A stretch of 64,000 bases of DNA from Hyperoplus lanceolatus (lineage: Eukaryota > Chordata > Actinopteri > Uranoscopiformes > Ammodytidae). The notes beneath the pieces are model-generated. The model did no database searches. It was not told the origin of the DNA and saw only the letters and a list, made by a program, of their open reading frames with translations. The position numbers and the translations under genes are program-made. The DNA is taken from the NCBI GenBank assembly GCA_026929865.2, contig CM049410.1, positions 18,614,501 to 18,678,500 on the forward strand, read 5' to 3'. Below, piece by piece: positions 1 through 58,499 of the stretch (position 1 is its first letter; the number at the start of each line of letters is the position of its first letter).

Positions 1-1878
1 AGTAGCCTCATCTCACTCCTATCTTTATTTCCCAGAGGGGTAGTATTGGCTTCACCTGCTTTACGTGAATATTCCTCAAGTTTTGGGGGTTAATAGCAGA
101 TTAAGCATCAAAGCAGTGAGTATTGGAGAAGCCCAGCTTTCCATAAATTAACTTCACCTTTTGTCTCTATTTCTTCCATATTTGTTCCGTGTATTATTTG
201 AGGGTGGAAATCCATGCAAATGGGTGGGTGTCTAATCCTGTCCATGGTTATGGGTGATAATAGCACCTTTTGTTGTGTACAGTATGGAATTATCTTCAGG
301 CAGGTGGAGGACTGGCCAACTTGTGAAATGATCCTGTCACTGCTATTTTTCACTTTACTTCATTTTGTGGTTTTGGCTGTATAGCACACGATGCATGCCA
401 ATGTTGAAACCCCAAATAGTTCCGCAAATTATGTCTCAGGGGCAAACAAATATAATTTGAAATACAAAAGAAGTACCAACAATCCTAAAAATGTCTGATG
501 AAAAATAAGGGTTTTTATTCTGTCAGACACTTTTCTTGGAAGGACCCCCTCTGCTCCCTTATCAATTTTATAATCTGTTGTCAGGGCTTTGCTTTTTGAA
601 AATGAATGCAAACTGTGCCAATAAGACTTAGAGCCAATAATCACACAAATGACATACCCCGAAATATGGCCAACAAACAAGACAAGCCAAGACAATGCAG
701 ATCTTGGCTTGCCCAAATTGGAAGAGGTTGGGAACATTCATTGTACCCATAATCCCTTTCACCACATGGATTCCGTCTTTGGCCTGAGAAAGAGCAGCAT
801 CCCCCAGGCAAAGACATGTTCTCATCTGCACAGAGGAGATAACTGCACCACACACACCCTCTGGTCCTCTACACCACCACCAACAACAACAACAACTAGC
901 CTCTGCACTCCGTCCATCCTATACTATTTCTCTCTTACCAATAAAACAGTGTCACTGCAAACTCACTGGAAAGACAAGGAGGGAAAAGAAAGACAAGAGT
1001 TCAAATGAGTTTGGACAACAAAGTGAGAGCAAAGCTTTTTCTTTTTTTTTTTGCTCTGGAGCTGACACCCTGTGCGTATCTCTGCTGATCCAATTGCTTT
1101 GAAGTGTGCAGGCCTTTGATTTGGACAAAGATCAGGAGGATTTGATCCACATTTTAAAGCAGCTGGTACACAGGGGTTGTTTTCATGGCCTTGAAAAAAA
1201 GAATAATTTTGACTAAAAATCAATGGCTGATTCTAGATGGGGCCGTTCTTCCTAGATGGGATTGGAGCTGTAGGTCACTAATGTCAGTGTGTCTGCAAAG
1301 TGTTTACCAAGAGACCCACTGGCCAAGGCAGATTATTATATTGACTCCATCATGCTCACAGTTCGACAGCTCTCTATTAGCCACCTGTTGTCGCTGCTAG
1401 ATGGCTGTCATACTGCATGATGATGACACACCAGAAGCAATCTCAGCCAAGAGGCTCTCAACACTGCAGATAACAGGGACAGGGACACCATTGTCTCATT
1501 GGTGCTTGGGTATGAAATGAAACCGTGTAGCAGAGCAAGAACGCTGCAACCACTTAAAAGCGTGATTTTAGAGAACTGCTCCTGTTGTGAAAGAGCCTCA
1601 GTGTTCAGATGGATTACAGTTTCAGTACTCGAAGATCATACGCTCAGAATCTTTTTTTTTCACTCGCCTGCTGTCTAGACATACAGAGAGTCTGCGTTTT
1701 TATGTTGGGATTTTCAACACATCTCTCACTGAGATAGTATTAAGGTTAATTGTGTGGTACAAAGTATTTCTAGTTAACAGGATTATTAATTTACTAAATC
1801 AGCCAAAAACCTCAAGGCTGTTGCTAAAAATTGTACTATATCTATTGATTTTTGAATAATAAAAATAATGATAATAAA

Positions 1879-2090
1879 ACCTATGTGTTAGGTAGCACAA
1901 AAAAAACCCAATGTAGTAGGTAACACAAAAAAAACCTATGTAGTAGGTAACACAAAAAAAACCTAAGTGTTAGGTAGCACAAAAAAAAACAATGTAGTAG
2001 GTAACACAGAAAAAACCCCTATGTAGTAGGTAACACAAAAAAAACCTATATAGTAGGTAACACATATCTATGTAGTAGGTATGTAGTAGC
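1879..2090. repeat. Minisatellite, about 28-bp unit, about 7 copies
   Basis: A run of imperfect tandem copies. Each unit contains a core close to TATGTAGTAGGTAACAC followed by a run of seven to nine A. Variants carry TGTTAGGTAGCAC instead of TAGTAGGTAACAC, so two unit types alternate. The last copies shorten into TATGTAGTAGG motifs. No gene overlaps it. Confidence 0.8.
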
Positions 2091-3062
2091 TACTACAATT
2101 GTGTGTACCTTATTGTAAAGTGTTACCGATAATAATAATTGATAAGATTTATACAGTGCTATTAGACACTCAAAGACGCTTTAATTGAGAAATAAAGGAC
2201 ATACAGTACATACAAACAACACCTGCTGGTATAGATGACATCTACGATCAACGTCATTACTATTTACTGAACTGCATTTTGGGCTGTCATTGACCTTACA
2301 GTAATCAGTACATATTGTTTTGCAAATGGGAACTAAGTTAAAGTGCACTGTCTGTGACTATCAGCATGTGTTATTTGCTGATAAGCTACATAGTTAGTCT
2401 CATAGAGGCCATCTTGGACAAAGAACATTGAAAGCAATTGATTATTGAAGCCAAAAGCAATTGTGATAGCAGAGCACGTTTTTATTGGGCAGTTTCTCTT
2501 TAAAAGAGCCCATTTCACTGCCGGTCCTCAAAGCGAAAATGATCATATTTATTTCAAATTCCCCTCCTTTTTTCTGAATGTATGTTCTTACTCTACCCCT
2601 TCTCTGTCTGTCTGTCTGTCTCTCCCTCTCTCTCTCTCCTCTATTGCCAGCCCCAACAGCTGCTTGTGCTTTGGCCAGCCTCCAAATGGATGACTGAGGA
2701 GAGTGAATGGGTTCTTAATTTCACTTGTTAACGCAGCTTTCTCTCTGGTCACTTCTCTATCGACCTGCAGTGCCAACACCGCCACATAGGAAGAAAACTT
2801 GAAGTGGGAGGACGGGGAATAAACAGCAGCTTGAGGAAAAACACACAAGAGCTTGATCTGAACATCCAGCCTTCAAATTAAGGGGACATTCATTCTGGCA
2901 TGAGCTGGGCTGTTTGGAGAGTTCCAATTTCACTTTCTCTCCACTTTTGTTGGTTCATTTATTCTGAAGGGTTTAATCAAGTATTTCAGAGGGGGAGAAG
3001 AAGAACAAAGCAGTGCGAAGCAGTGATATTGTTCTGTTACGTCTGCTGCTTCTACCTGTCTA

Positions 3063-3350
3063 TAAAGCTGCAGTGTGGAACTTTTTCATACAAATGAATG
3101 TCGGTTACATGCAAGCCATTCGCCAAACGAGTTGACACAAAGTTGATTAAATCTACTCAGGAGCCCAAGAAGGCCCCAAGAAATATTTCAGTTGTTGATT
3201 CTACTGCTATGAAAAAGCCTGGACGAATAGCAGAAGGTATAAAATCCATGCACAATCACTGAAGGCTTACCTCATGTAGATACGCAGAGAGTGTTGTTGT
3301 AATTACTCAGGATTCCTCATAGGGAACATAAATCACGCACTATAGCTTTA
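3063..3350. mobile_element. Short inverted-repeat element (family A, copy 1)
   Basis: The left end resembles TAAAGCTATAGTGCGTAAC and the right end is its inverted complement (CGCACTATAGCTTTA). The interior matches the element at 14463-14748, including a shared stretch reading TGTTGTTGTAATTACTCAG near the right end. There is no coding capacity. It is a non-autonomous DNA element of unassigned superfamily. Confidence 0.65.
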
Positions 3351-3660
3351 AACTCCAATCCCGTTGACATGTGCATTCAGGATGCCTCAGCAAAAGATGG
3401 CTTCTGCTATGGCTGCGACATGTAGAGGCAGACACCCAGAGGCCACCATAAAATCCTCTTCATGATTTGACCCTTTTCACTTCAAACTAGCACTTTCACA
3501 TTACCATAATCAAATGAGCAATTTAATCTTAATGATTAAATGAGGGGGAAATAAGGGAGGAAAAACGTAGACATGGTGAAGAATTCTAATGAACGTAATA
3601 CAAAGGAATGACACCTTAGGTGAATAGTTCAGGTCTTTTTTATGACGAAAGATGGTGCAA

Positions 3661-3745
3661 ACACACAAACACGCACTCACTAACACATGCAGGCACGCAC
3701 GCACACAAACACACACCTACACACACACACACACACACACACACT
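3661..3745. repeat. AC-rich microsatellite
   Basis: Interrupted CA-repeat tract (CACACAAACACGCACTC and similar) ending in a pure (CA)n run. It produces spurious open frames of Thr-His on one strand and Cys-Val on the other. Confidence 0.9.
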
Positions 3746-4666
3746 TTTTTTCTTTCATCTGTTGCCAGGGAAATGTCAGCCGTTGTGCACCTGGAATATT
3801 CAGGCACTTTGCAAGCTTTGTGATACATATTGAGGACAACAAACATACATTGTAGCCAACAGTGTGACAAAGTATATGGAGAGCATGTTGCAGCTACTGT
3901 ATATACCATTGCAAATACGGCTAATGGTGGTGATGTTTAATGCAGTTAGAACTGGATCTGAAATTCACCCACGCAGAAAAATGTTACGTTTAAAGAGTAT
4001 GCTAAAAATAAAAAAACTAAGGATAGTTTTCATACACCTGTGAAACTTGTACCGCTGGATGCTTTCAACCGAGTGCCTGTTGCGTGAGGTGTTATGGGTT
4101 GTGACATCCATCCTAAGTGAGATGTATTATTACAGAGAGCCAGTTTGATTAGAAAAAACAAGGTAATTACTTGCACTTGTATGATGCTCCAGAGGTGCAG
4201 GTCTCTGGCAGGAAGATGCCACATCAAGCTCCCATCACCAGTTGTTAAGTTCAGGTTTATTTGCCACTCTTCACTAATAAGGGGAAATCAAACGGTTTAG
4301 GGGGGGAAGAGTAGATTTCTTGTATATCTCTGAACAGACTCTGTGCAATTAGAACACACACAGTGAACCTGGGCAGTGAGAGGAAAATGGTCAAGTGAAT
4401 CGAATAACAAGATCGAGATGATGTGTCCTATAGTATATACAGCAGGCAAGGTGTGCCCTCTTGTGGAGAAACATCAACATTGCAGCCCAACGTTTCTTAA
4501 CTCACATCAGGGGAAAACTTACCATTAATTTACAAACAAATGGATATTATATAGTTTCTCTTTTATTGTGAGAGTAAACAGTTAATGATTGCATATGAGA
4601 ATTTTCTCCACAATGACAAATAATCTATAAATAATCTGTGAATGCAAAAGTTTTGAGAACATAGAC

Positions 4667-4672
4667 TTTATT
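4667..4672 (-). promoter_or_regulatory. mrc2: Candidate poly(A) signal of mrc2
   Basis: On the minus strand this reads AATAAA, about 2.23 kb past the mrc2 stop codon. I saw no AATAAA between it and the stop while scanning by eye. Another hexamer lies just beyond at 4562-4567. The choice is provisional because no transcript end can be seen in genomic sequence alone. Confidence 0.4.
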
Positions 4673-40008
<35,336 letters not shown>

Positions 40009-40320
40009 GCTCACAACTACAACACACAGCACACACACGAGCTAAGTAAAAAAAAAAAAAAAACGAGGAAAAAAAGTGAAGCTGGAGCCAGCAACTGCTC
40101 CACTTTGAAGACGGATGATGTAGATTTGGTGAGTTTGACCGCTAGAGCTCCGTCTGCCTGTACAGTCAGATGAGACCGAAATGAATGGAGCAGCATCAAC
40201 AGAGTGTGTGTCTGTGTGTGTGTGTGTGTTTGTTTGGTTCCCAACATGAGGTCCGGGGACCTCCAGGCGCCTGTTCGACGACCCCCAATAGCGAGCACTG
40301 GTGAAAAACAATATTAATAG
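40009..40320 (-). promoter_or_regulatory. mrc2: Possible mrc2 5' UTR and promoter area
   Basis: This lies upstream of the candidate exon 1 start. It contains an A/T homopolymer next to the start region, a GT repeat near 40205-40230 and scattered CpG, with a CCAAT-type sequence near 40286. No TATA box is evident. It depends on exon 1 being right. Confidence 0.3.
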
Positions 40321-43300
40321 GCTATATCAGGCCTATGCGTCTTTTGGAGAAAATTGTATAGGATTTAGGCTTCTATTTTTCTTTCAGTGTCTTTTTAGCC
40401 ACACTTTAATGGCTATGTTTGATTTCTAGTTTATTTATTTATTCAAGTTAGTGTGTAATAGCCGATGCTCATTTTAAGGTAATAGAAAAAACAACTTCAT
40501 TTTCAAGTGATTAAACACTTAGCCTATTAAAACATGTTTTTTTATATTTAATTTCTACCAAGTCTACCAATACATTCTAAACACTGTACCTTTATCAGTC
40601 CTGTGCTGAGACATGAAGTGTGGCAGTCCTGGATTTTTTATTCTCTTTAAACTTCAGACATATTTTTGCAAATAAATAGTTGCAAGTCGCTTTGGATGAA
40701 AGAGTCTGCTTAATGATAGGTAATGTAACTGTAATTGTGAAAATAAATAAATAATTATAATACATGATGCATACTTGATTCAACACTGTGCTTACCTTGA
40801 TGGTTGACTTTGTGATCATATCAGGTCTGTGGCCGTATGCTTTGGACACCTGAGTAAACAGAGGACCAGAGCTATCAACTGGTAATGAGTTTGATCAGAC
40901 ATCAAGATAGACTTCAGGACAGACCACACACACATGAAGAGGATGAACTGGAAAATGGTGGTGACCACAAAGTATTTAACTTGTACACTTTCCTATTTCT
41001 CTTTCATCCGAGGGGACATGGAACCTGAGTCAGCTACGTTCAAAGTCGCCACTATGGAGACGGCAGCTCCGAGTTGTGGTCAGTGTTGTAGATGTCTGTT
41101 TTCTAAGGCTGTGTGTGACCACTAAAACCTTGACTGAGAATATTGGTCAGCAATGGAGAGAGCAATTAGAGAATCTCCTGAAGCCAGAGGTTTGGGACAT
41201 CAAACTGCTTGGAATCCATTAGAAAGCTTATGACAAGAGACTGGTGATTCTTGTACTGTGCTGTTGATCTGGTTGCTGTTGTTGGCGTTGCTGCTAAAGG
41301 CACTCTGCACTTTATTTTGCTGCTTTATTATGTTTTGTGTCCACAATTGTATTGTACTGGTGTATGTTGTTAGCCACTCCTCGCTGTGAACCAATTTGCC
41401 CTCTTGCGACACTAATAAACCTTGTTCAGGAGGCTTTTTCCCCAATCACTGAACCTAAGATCCAAAAGAGCCACCCAGTCCTTATATGACCGTGGTGAGA
41501 GCTGCACTTTATTCTCAGCAGGTAGTCAAACATATCTTCAGTGGGTGTTGAGCACCACCAGGGTTGTTCCTGGTCACCGATTCTGTTTTATGATTTTCAT
41601 GCATTGGATCTCAAAGAGCGGCCGTACGAGAATAAGAGTGTCCAATTTAGGGCCTTTAAGAATTGCTTATCTTCTCTTTGCAGATGGTTTTGTTCGGTTG
41701 CCTTCAATAGACTGTGACCTTCAGCACACACCCGGGTAGTTCACAGTCAAGTCAATTTTATCTATATTGCCCAATATCAAAAAGTACAATTTGCCTTGGG
41801 GGGTTTCACAATCTGTGTAGCACAGGACACCCTCTCTCCTAAACCCTTGATTCTGATAGCAGGGACAAAACTCCACCAAACATTGGAAAAAAAGTTGAAG
41901 AAAAATCAGAACTCGAGAAACAGATGTGGTCCCTCTCCCAGGAGGGACACGTGGAATTGTGTGGAGAATAGACCAAATAGTATCACAGAATGAAAACATT
42001 TGCTGCAGATTATAAAACGTGTGCAAATATGGATCCAGCAGGAGGTTAAACAACGTTATGAGTCGCCAGATATGTACTGAAGGGCGACAAAGCCCCCTCT
42101 CCCCCTATAGGACCTTAAAGAGGACAAGCCACATGGTCGAGTGTGAAGAGCATAGGATGAGTGTCAGCACCTCCAAGTCTGAAGCTACAGACAGTGGATT
42201 ACTTCCTCCATTGGGAGTGAATTTCTGCCCAAAAGGTGAGGGTAAAACCAAGCTTCAAATGAACAGGGGGTTTCCTCAGTGTGTCAGTGGTGTAATATGT
42301 GTGTACCGTACCATTGTGATGAAGGAGGAGCTGAACCAGAAGGCAACACTTTCAATTTACCAGTAAATCACCATCCAACTATGGTCATACATTTTGGTAC
42401 ATAGAAGTCGCTGAAATGCGCTTTCTTCATAGAGTGCATATAGGCTCATCTTTAAGGTAAGGGTGGAGGAGCGCAGACAACTGGAAGAAGCTCAAAGTAG
42501 AACTACTGCTTCTCTGCATTGAAATAAGCAGCATTAGATTGATGGATTGATCGAAGTATCAAAAGCTGATCTGATCCCATAATTATATACAGAATGTGTG
42601 AAGTGAGAGCTACTTTGTGTTTGAGATTTGCTCTCCGAGTAGGTTCTTATATCGAATTTGTGGCCAACTGTGGAGTTTCACATCACATGCATGCCTAATC
42701 GTCTCTAAGAGTCATTCAACATGCCACCTGACCTCAGCAACAGAGCACAATCGAGAACCTACAGTTTACTGGTGATTTAAATGGCATTTGTATTAATGTT
42801 GTCCATCACGTCTGAAGGTGAGGCAAGGTGAATACAGACCAGTTATGGATTTATAAACGAGACAGAGCTTTTATCATAGGCCTTCTCTTTACAAATTTGA
42901 CTGCTGCACTTTCATGAATATTTGTGCAAACATTGCATCAATAAAGCTTACTCTTTCTGGATCAGCATTGTCAATATGGCATTGTACAGTCTGTTTTCTG
43001 GCAAAAAAAAAACAAGAGTTTTGTTCCTTTAACTTAAAGGTTCTGTAAGCAGAATGGTTCTTTTAGCTAACTTCCTGTCAGTTACTGCAGTTAGCAGTCT
43101 CCTCGCTTGTTCCTACATCACCACATTAATGCACTGCGGTCTTCAAGCAGCGAGTTATCTAGCATCATCTCAGATCCATAAGTGTGATAAAAACTATCAA
43201 AACAGACATTGGGAAGGATTTTTACCTGCTCCGCCATTGTAGGCGCATACACATTCACCCATCTGTCGCTCTGGCGTGCACCGGCAGTGAGACCATGAGT

Positions 43301-43831
43301 GAGACGGGTGTCGGTTTGTAGCGTTCTCTCTTGTAATTGGATACTAATTTCGGGATACCCCGAAAAGTTTATTAGCCAATTACATGCAGAGCAGCTGACT
43401 GAGAAATCGGCTTTATGAAATGCACACATTATGAAAGTGATCACTGTATGAATAAAGAGCTATTTAACACCTATATTAACATAAATAAACCGCTTACTTT
43501 ACCTTTAAGAGTATACAGCTTGATTTTGAATATGAACTATATAACCCATCACTAACTTGGCAAAGACTGTATGATTCTCTAGAAATATTGGTTGATTGAT
43601 AGTCTGTAAAGCTCTGAAAAACAAGATAAAAACAAAGTAAGATTAATGCATACATTGTCAATTGTGTTGTAATAGGATTTCTTTTTCTCAAAAAGGAAGA
43701 AGAGAGGGTGAACCCAATCAGACAGAAGCGCAGCACAACACAAATTTTAACCAATAGTATTTAATGGTTTATGCAACTCTCTGCTAAGGCCCAATCTTCC
43801 CCCAACAGTTCTATTAGGTAGACCCTTGCAT
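40321..43831. other. Intergenic DNA between mrc2 and tlk2
   Basis: The only coding-like content is decayed retrotransposon sequence (about 40990-42540). 42.55-43.83 kb shows no gene. An AATAAA on the plus strand near 43449 has no open gene before it. Confidence 0.55.
40990..42540 (+). mobile_element. Non-LTR retrotransposon remnant, interrupted
   Basis: Plus-strand frames read RIAYLLFADGFVRLPSIDCD near 41.67 kb, a damaged form of the LLFADD reverse transcriptase motif. After a gap, RMSVSTSKSEA follows near 42.16 kb, which normally comes shortly after. Between them (about 41.74-42.10 kb) lies foreign sequence starting TCAAGTCAATTTTATCTATA, the tail type of another LINE. Frames are broken throughout. 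Confidence 0.6.
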
Positions 43832-43837
43832 TTTATT
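43832..43837 (-). promoter_or_regulatory. tlk2: Candidate poly(A) signal of tlk2
   Basis: AATAAA on the minus strand, about 1.0 kb past the tlk2 stop. The interval 43838-44829 would be the 3' UTR. No other AATAAA was noticed in it. Confidence 0.45.
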
Positions 43838-44829
43838 GGCCAAAAAATAAATTCAAACATACCTAAAATAAATATGTGTGTTTATGGTAGAGGGGGGGTC
43901 AATCGAAACAATAACAGTTCTAATTAATAAAAGGCAACTTGAAAAACATAACAGTTTACTCCATTCAATTGAAAAGTTTCTTTAAAAAAAAAATGTAAAA
44001 GGGATCAGCTTCACCACTCATATCAAGTAAAACTCTTAAAACCATTCATTATAAAAACGGAGGTGGAACACTGCCACCAGCTGGAAGTTCTAAGCTTTGG
44101 TCAAAGGATTTTTTAACGAGGAGATGGGACAGGGGAGAGGGGATAGTAGCTTAATCTGTTCCTCCTCGTCACTAACTATCTGGATCTGGAATTTAAGAAG
44201 GGCAGGGGGGGATCCCAAAACCGCTGGTTGGATGACATAGTGCCATTGATAGTTTGAGGGTTTCATTACAATAACCTGCCAGACTGGTTCCCTCAGTAAG
44301 GTTTTCAGGAGATGAGAACAAACTCAAATGTTTGAGCTTTGAGGGGTTTCAGACTACCTTGGACCAGAATGGCTCATGCATGGGGTGTTATGTGCGAGTG
44401 CGCATGGGACATGAGGTCTTTCCACCTGGGCCAAGCTGAAGCAATTCTACACTTCTTTGTAATTTTCTCTTTTTTTAAGCAGAAAAGAAAAATTCCCCAA
44501 AAACACTGAACCCCACAGTGGCTTAACCCTGTCCCTTTGCTGTGTGAGTTTTGTCCAGGGCTTTGACCCCCAGAACAATGCCAACCTTTTTTTTAAGAAA
44601 GGAGGACAGGTAGGCTGGGGTGGGTGGACATGAGTGGGCTTTTTTCTAACCGGCATCCATGACTTTTCACCCACCCCCTTGGGCCAATCGTCTGACCAGT
44701 TTCTCTCTTGGGGGGCTCCTCATGGCAAAGGTGTCAAGCCTTTGGGAGTGGGTAGGGGGGGAAACAGTATGTAATCCACCCCACGCCACTCTTTCAAATA
44801 GTTCAGTCAGTCACTTAAGGTCTGTGGGT

Positions 44830-56235
<11,406 letters not shown>

Positions 56236-57247
56236 TCATGGCTGTATTTAGCTATATGGATGTGGAAAATTCCTGTTCTGAGTCATCAATAAGCCTGACA
56301 ATAATGTTGTGTTCCACTATCATAGGTGTGTCAAACAAGCACCTTTAATGTAACTTGACTATTAGTATTTGACAAACAGTAATTAAATTTAGAAGCTGGC
56401 CTACAACATTGGCAATAGGTGATGTAAAATGTTCATCAAACCCATAGGCCAGATGTGTAGAATCATTGTCTAGAAAGAAAATTATAGCATCATGTGATAA
56501 CACCCTGGTATTATAGGCCTAAACTTCGTGGCGCTGGAGTTATAAAAGGTCACTAATGGATTGACTGCCAACTAAGTATACTCACAGCAATGGAAAAGGC
56601 CACTAAAGACAATAAGTGCCCGGCTAGCTAGCGTGTACAAAGGTTAACAATTGGGTAACACACCCAACACTGACTGCTATGTCTGTCAGTTATCTGTGGC
56701 TTACGTACATTAAATTAACACTTTAACCTGCAACATTCGTGTCCCTTTGGGGATAAATCTTAGTCCTAATTATTCTTTAGATTTACCCGAATTTAGGTGT
56801 GCTGGCTCAGCTGAAATGATAATGAACAGCAAAACGATTTGAAACACCATCAGTGGCTGGTCATCCAGGTAACGTTAGCTACCTACCAATGAAGCTAACA
56901 TGCCTACGATTGGCCATCACTTAGCACTGCAATTTAAAAGCTAACGTTAGCTAGTAACAATATATTTGATTTTGTCAAGTAATGTACACAAACAAGGCAC
57001 CGATACTGAATTCAGTTACCAAACTCATAATTGTGTATTGTAGATAACGGCACAGAAAGAAATCAGATCAACTAGTGTCCGCAACGATGAATTATTTTAC
57101 AAACATTGGTGAAACAGCTAACAGGCTAACGTCTACTCGTCTGTCAAAAAGAAGCATCTTCTCGCTTGTGTTGTCAGGTGGTCGTGCCACAACGCCTGGA
57201 CTCACTCAGATATTTCCGTTTGCTCGAGAACCTAGCGGGATACTTAC

Positions 57248-57760
57248 TGCAAATTAATATTTCCTCGGTCCTCCGTAGGGCCCGTTGTTAACCGAGACAC
57301 CGTCCCCGTTGTTTCCCCCGATGCTCGGCAGTCCTCCCAGGCTAGGCCACATCAACAACCGCGTCCCTCGCGTGCTGACTGTTAACGTTCCAGACACGGG
57401 GGCGTGCGGTGCAGCTCTAGGTAGACGACGGAGGATTCCCTCGGAGGCCTCGGCGACTCCGGGTATCCCAAACCCGCCTTGCTGTGCTCCTTAGGCGGGG
57501 ATCCCCATCACATCCCCCTCTCTCCAGGGACCATACCGTGCCAGTGTCGGGGATCTCGCTCCACACAATGGCGATCCTCGAGATTCTGCGTTTTTCACCA
57601 GGTATTATAAATGTGTAAGCTAGCGTTAGTTACCCCTATCTTTTTTCTCCCCCCGTGGTGAGATGAATTTCGGGTCCTGGCTGTTCAGCTCGATCAAAAC
57701 AAAGTTGGACTCCTGTCGCCTTCCTCGCCGCAGGGGAGAAAGAAAGCAATCTGTTTCGGA
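57248..57760 (-). promoter_or_regulatory. tlk2: tlk2 non-coding first exon and CpG-rich promoter
   Basis: A strong donor (TTTGCA followed by GTAAGTATCC) ends at 57248. The upstream 0.5 kb is rich in C, G and CpG, unlike its surroundings. It would splice to the acceptor CTCTCTGCAG before the start ATG at 56130. The transcription start cannot be placed exactly, and no TATA box is seen. Confidence 0.6.
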
Positions 57761-58317
57761 AGTTGTGTCTGCAGCGAGCGTTTCACTCGAATCCGGATCG
57801 ATTCGGTTTCGTTCTCATGTTTTTGCAATGTAAACAATAATCAGTAAAATCTCATATTCTCTCGTGAGATTGTTCAAGTATTTTCACCTTCGTTCAGTCC
57901 ACGCCTGCCCCAAATCTCTTGTCTGGACCAATGGCAAATCCAAACAAAATTGAACTGTGCCCACTGCCCACCCACAACCACCAACATGATCACTTATCAG
58001 AAAGTTGCCAGTGGTATGATGTTCACACACACATACTGTAGTTACATAGTATGTCAAAAAGGAGCGCATTTTATGATTTTTTTTTTCTTCCTGAGTACCC
58101 ATTCATGCATAAATAAGGGTTCAAACATTCAAGAGATTAGACTGTGATGGAAAGTAAGTAGTAAACTAAGTTCGAACCAATAAGTTATTCCTTCATAAAC
58201 ACTTTTCAATGCAGCTTTGAAATACCAGAGTGAACAACATATTTACAGTTTAGATTTGTATTAACTAATTGCATGTAGAAAAAAAATCATAAAGTCATCT
58301 TACAAAAAATCCTGCCA

Positions 58318-58323
58318 TTTATT
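58318..58323 (-). promoter_or_regulatory. mettl2a: Poly(A) signal of mettl2a
   Basis: AATAAA on the minus strand, 177 nt past the mettl2a stop codon, a normal spacing for a short 3' UTR. Confidence 0.6.
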
Positions 58324-58499
58324 TCAGTTTGTTAAAAATAGCATCTGGCAGAATATAAACATTTGTACAGGGGGTACCCATGGCCTCCTCAGATAACTGA
58401 ATTGATCAGCACATCAGGAACCCTAGCCATGGAATGAGTCCATTAAAAGGATGACAGCTGTCCTTGATTGGAGGGCCTAGTTTCAGATGTGGTTGAAGG

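Larger units (their letters stand above)
1..4660. other. Gene-free flank downstream of mrc2
   Basis: I see no exon-like coding segment here on either strand. The open frames are short, lack recognisable domains and do not connect through splice sites. The stretch holds a minisatellite (about 1879-2090), a CT-rich tract near 2600-2640, a short inverted-repeat element (3063-3350) and an AC-repeat tract (3661-3745). It lies beyond the proposed polyadenylation signal of mrc2, so it is read as intergenic DNA. Confidence 0.6.

Noticed and set aside
628-1008. Overlapping frames near the left edge as a gene
   Set aside because: Open frames occur on both strands with low-complexity sequence, no domain and no matching splice partners.
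41422-42366. Plus-strand frames between mrc2 and tlk2 as a new gene
   Set aside because: They contain damaged retrotransposon motifs (LLFADG, STSKSEA) split by another repeat tail.
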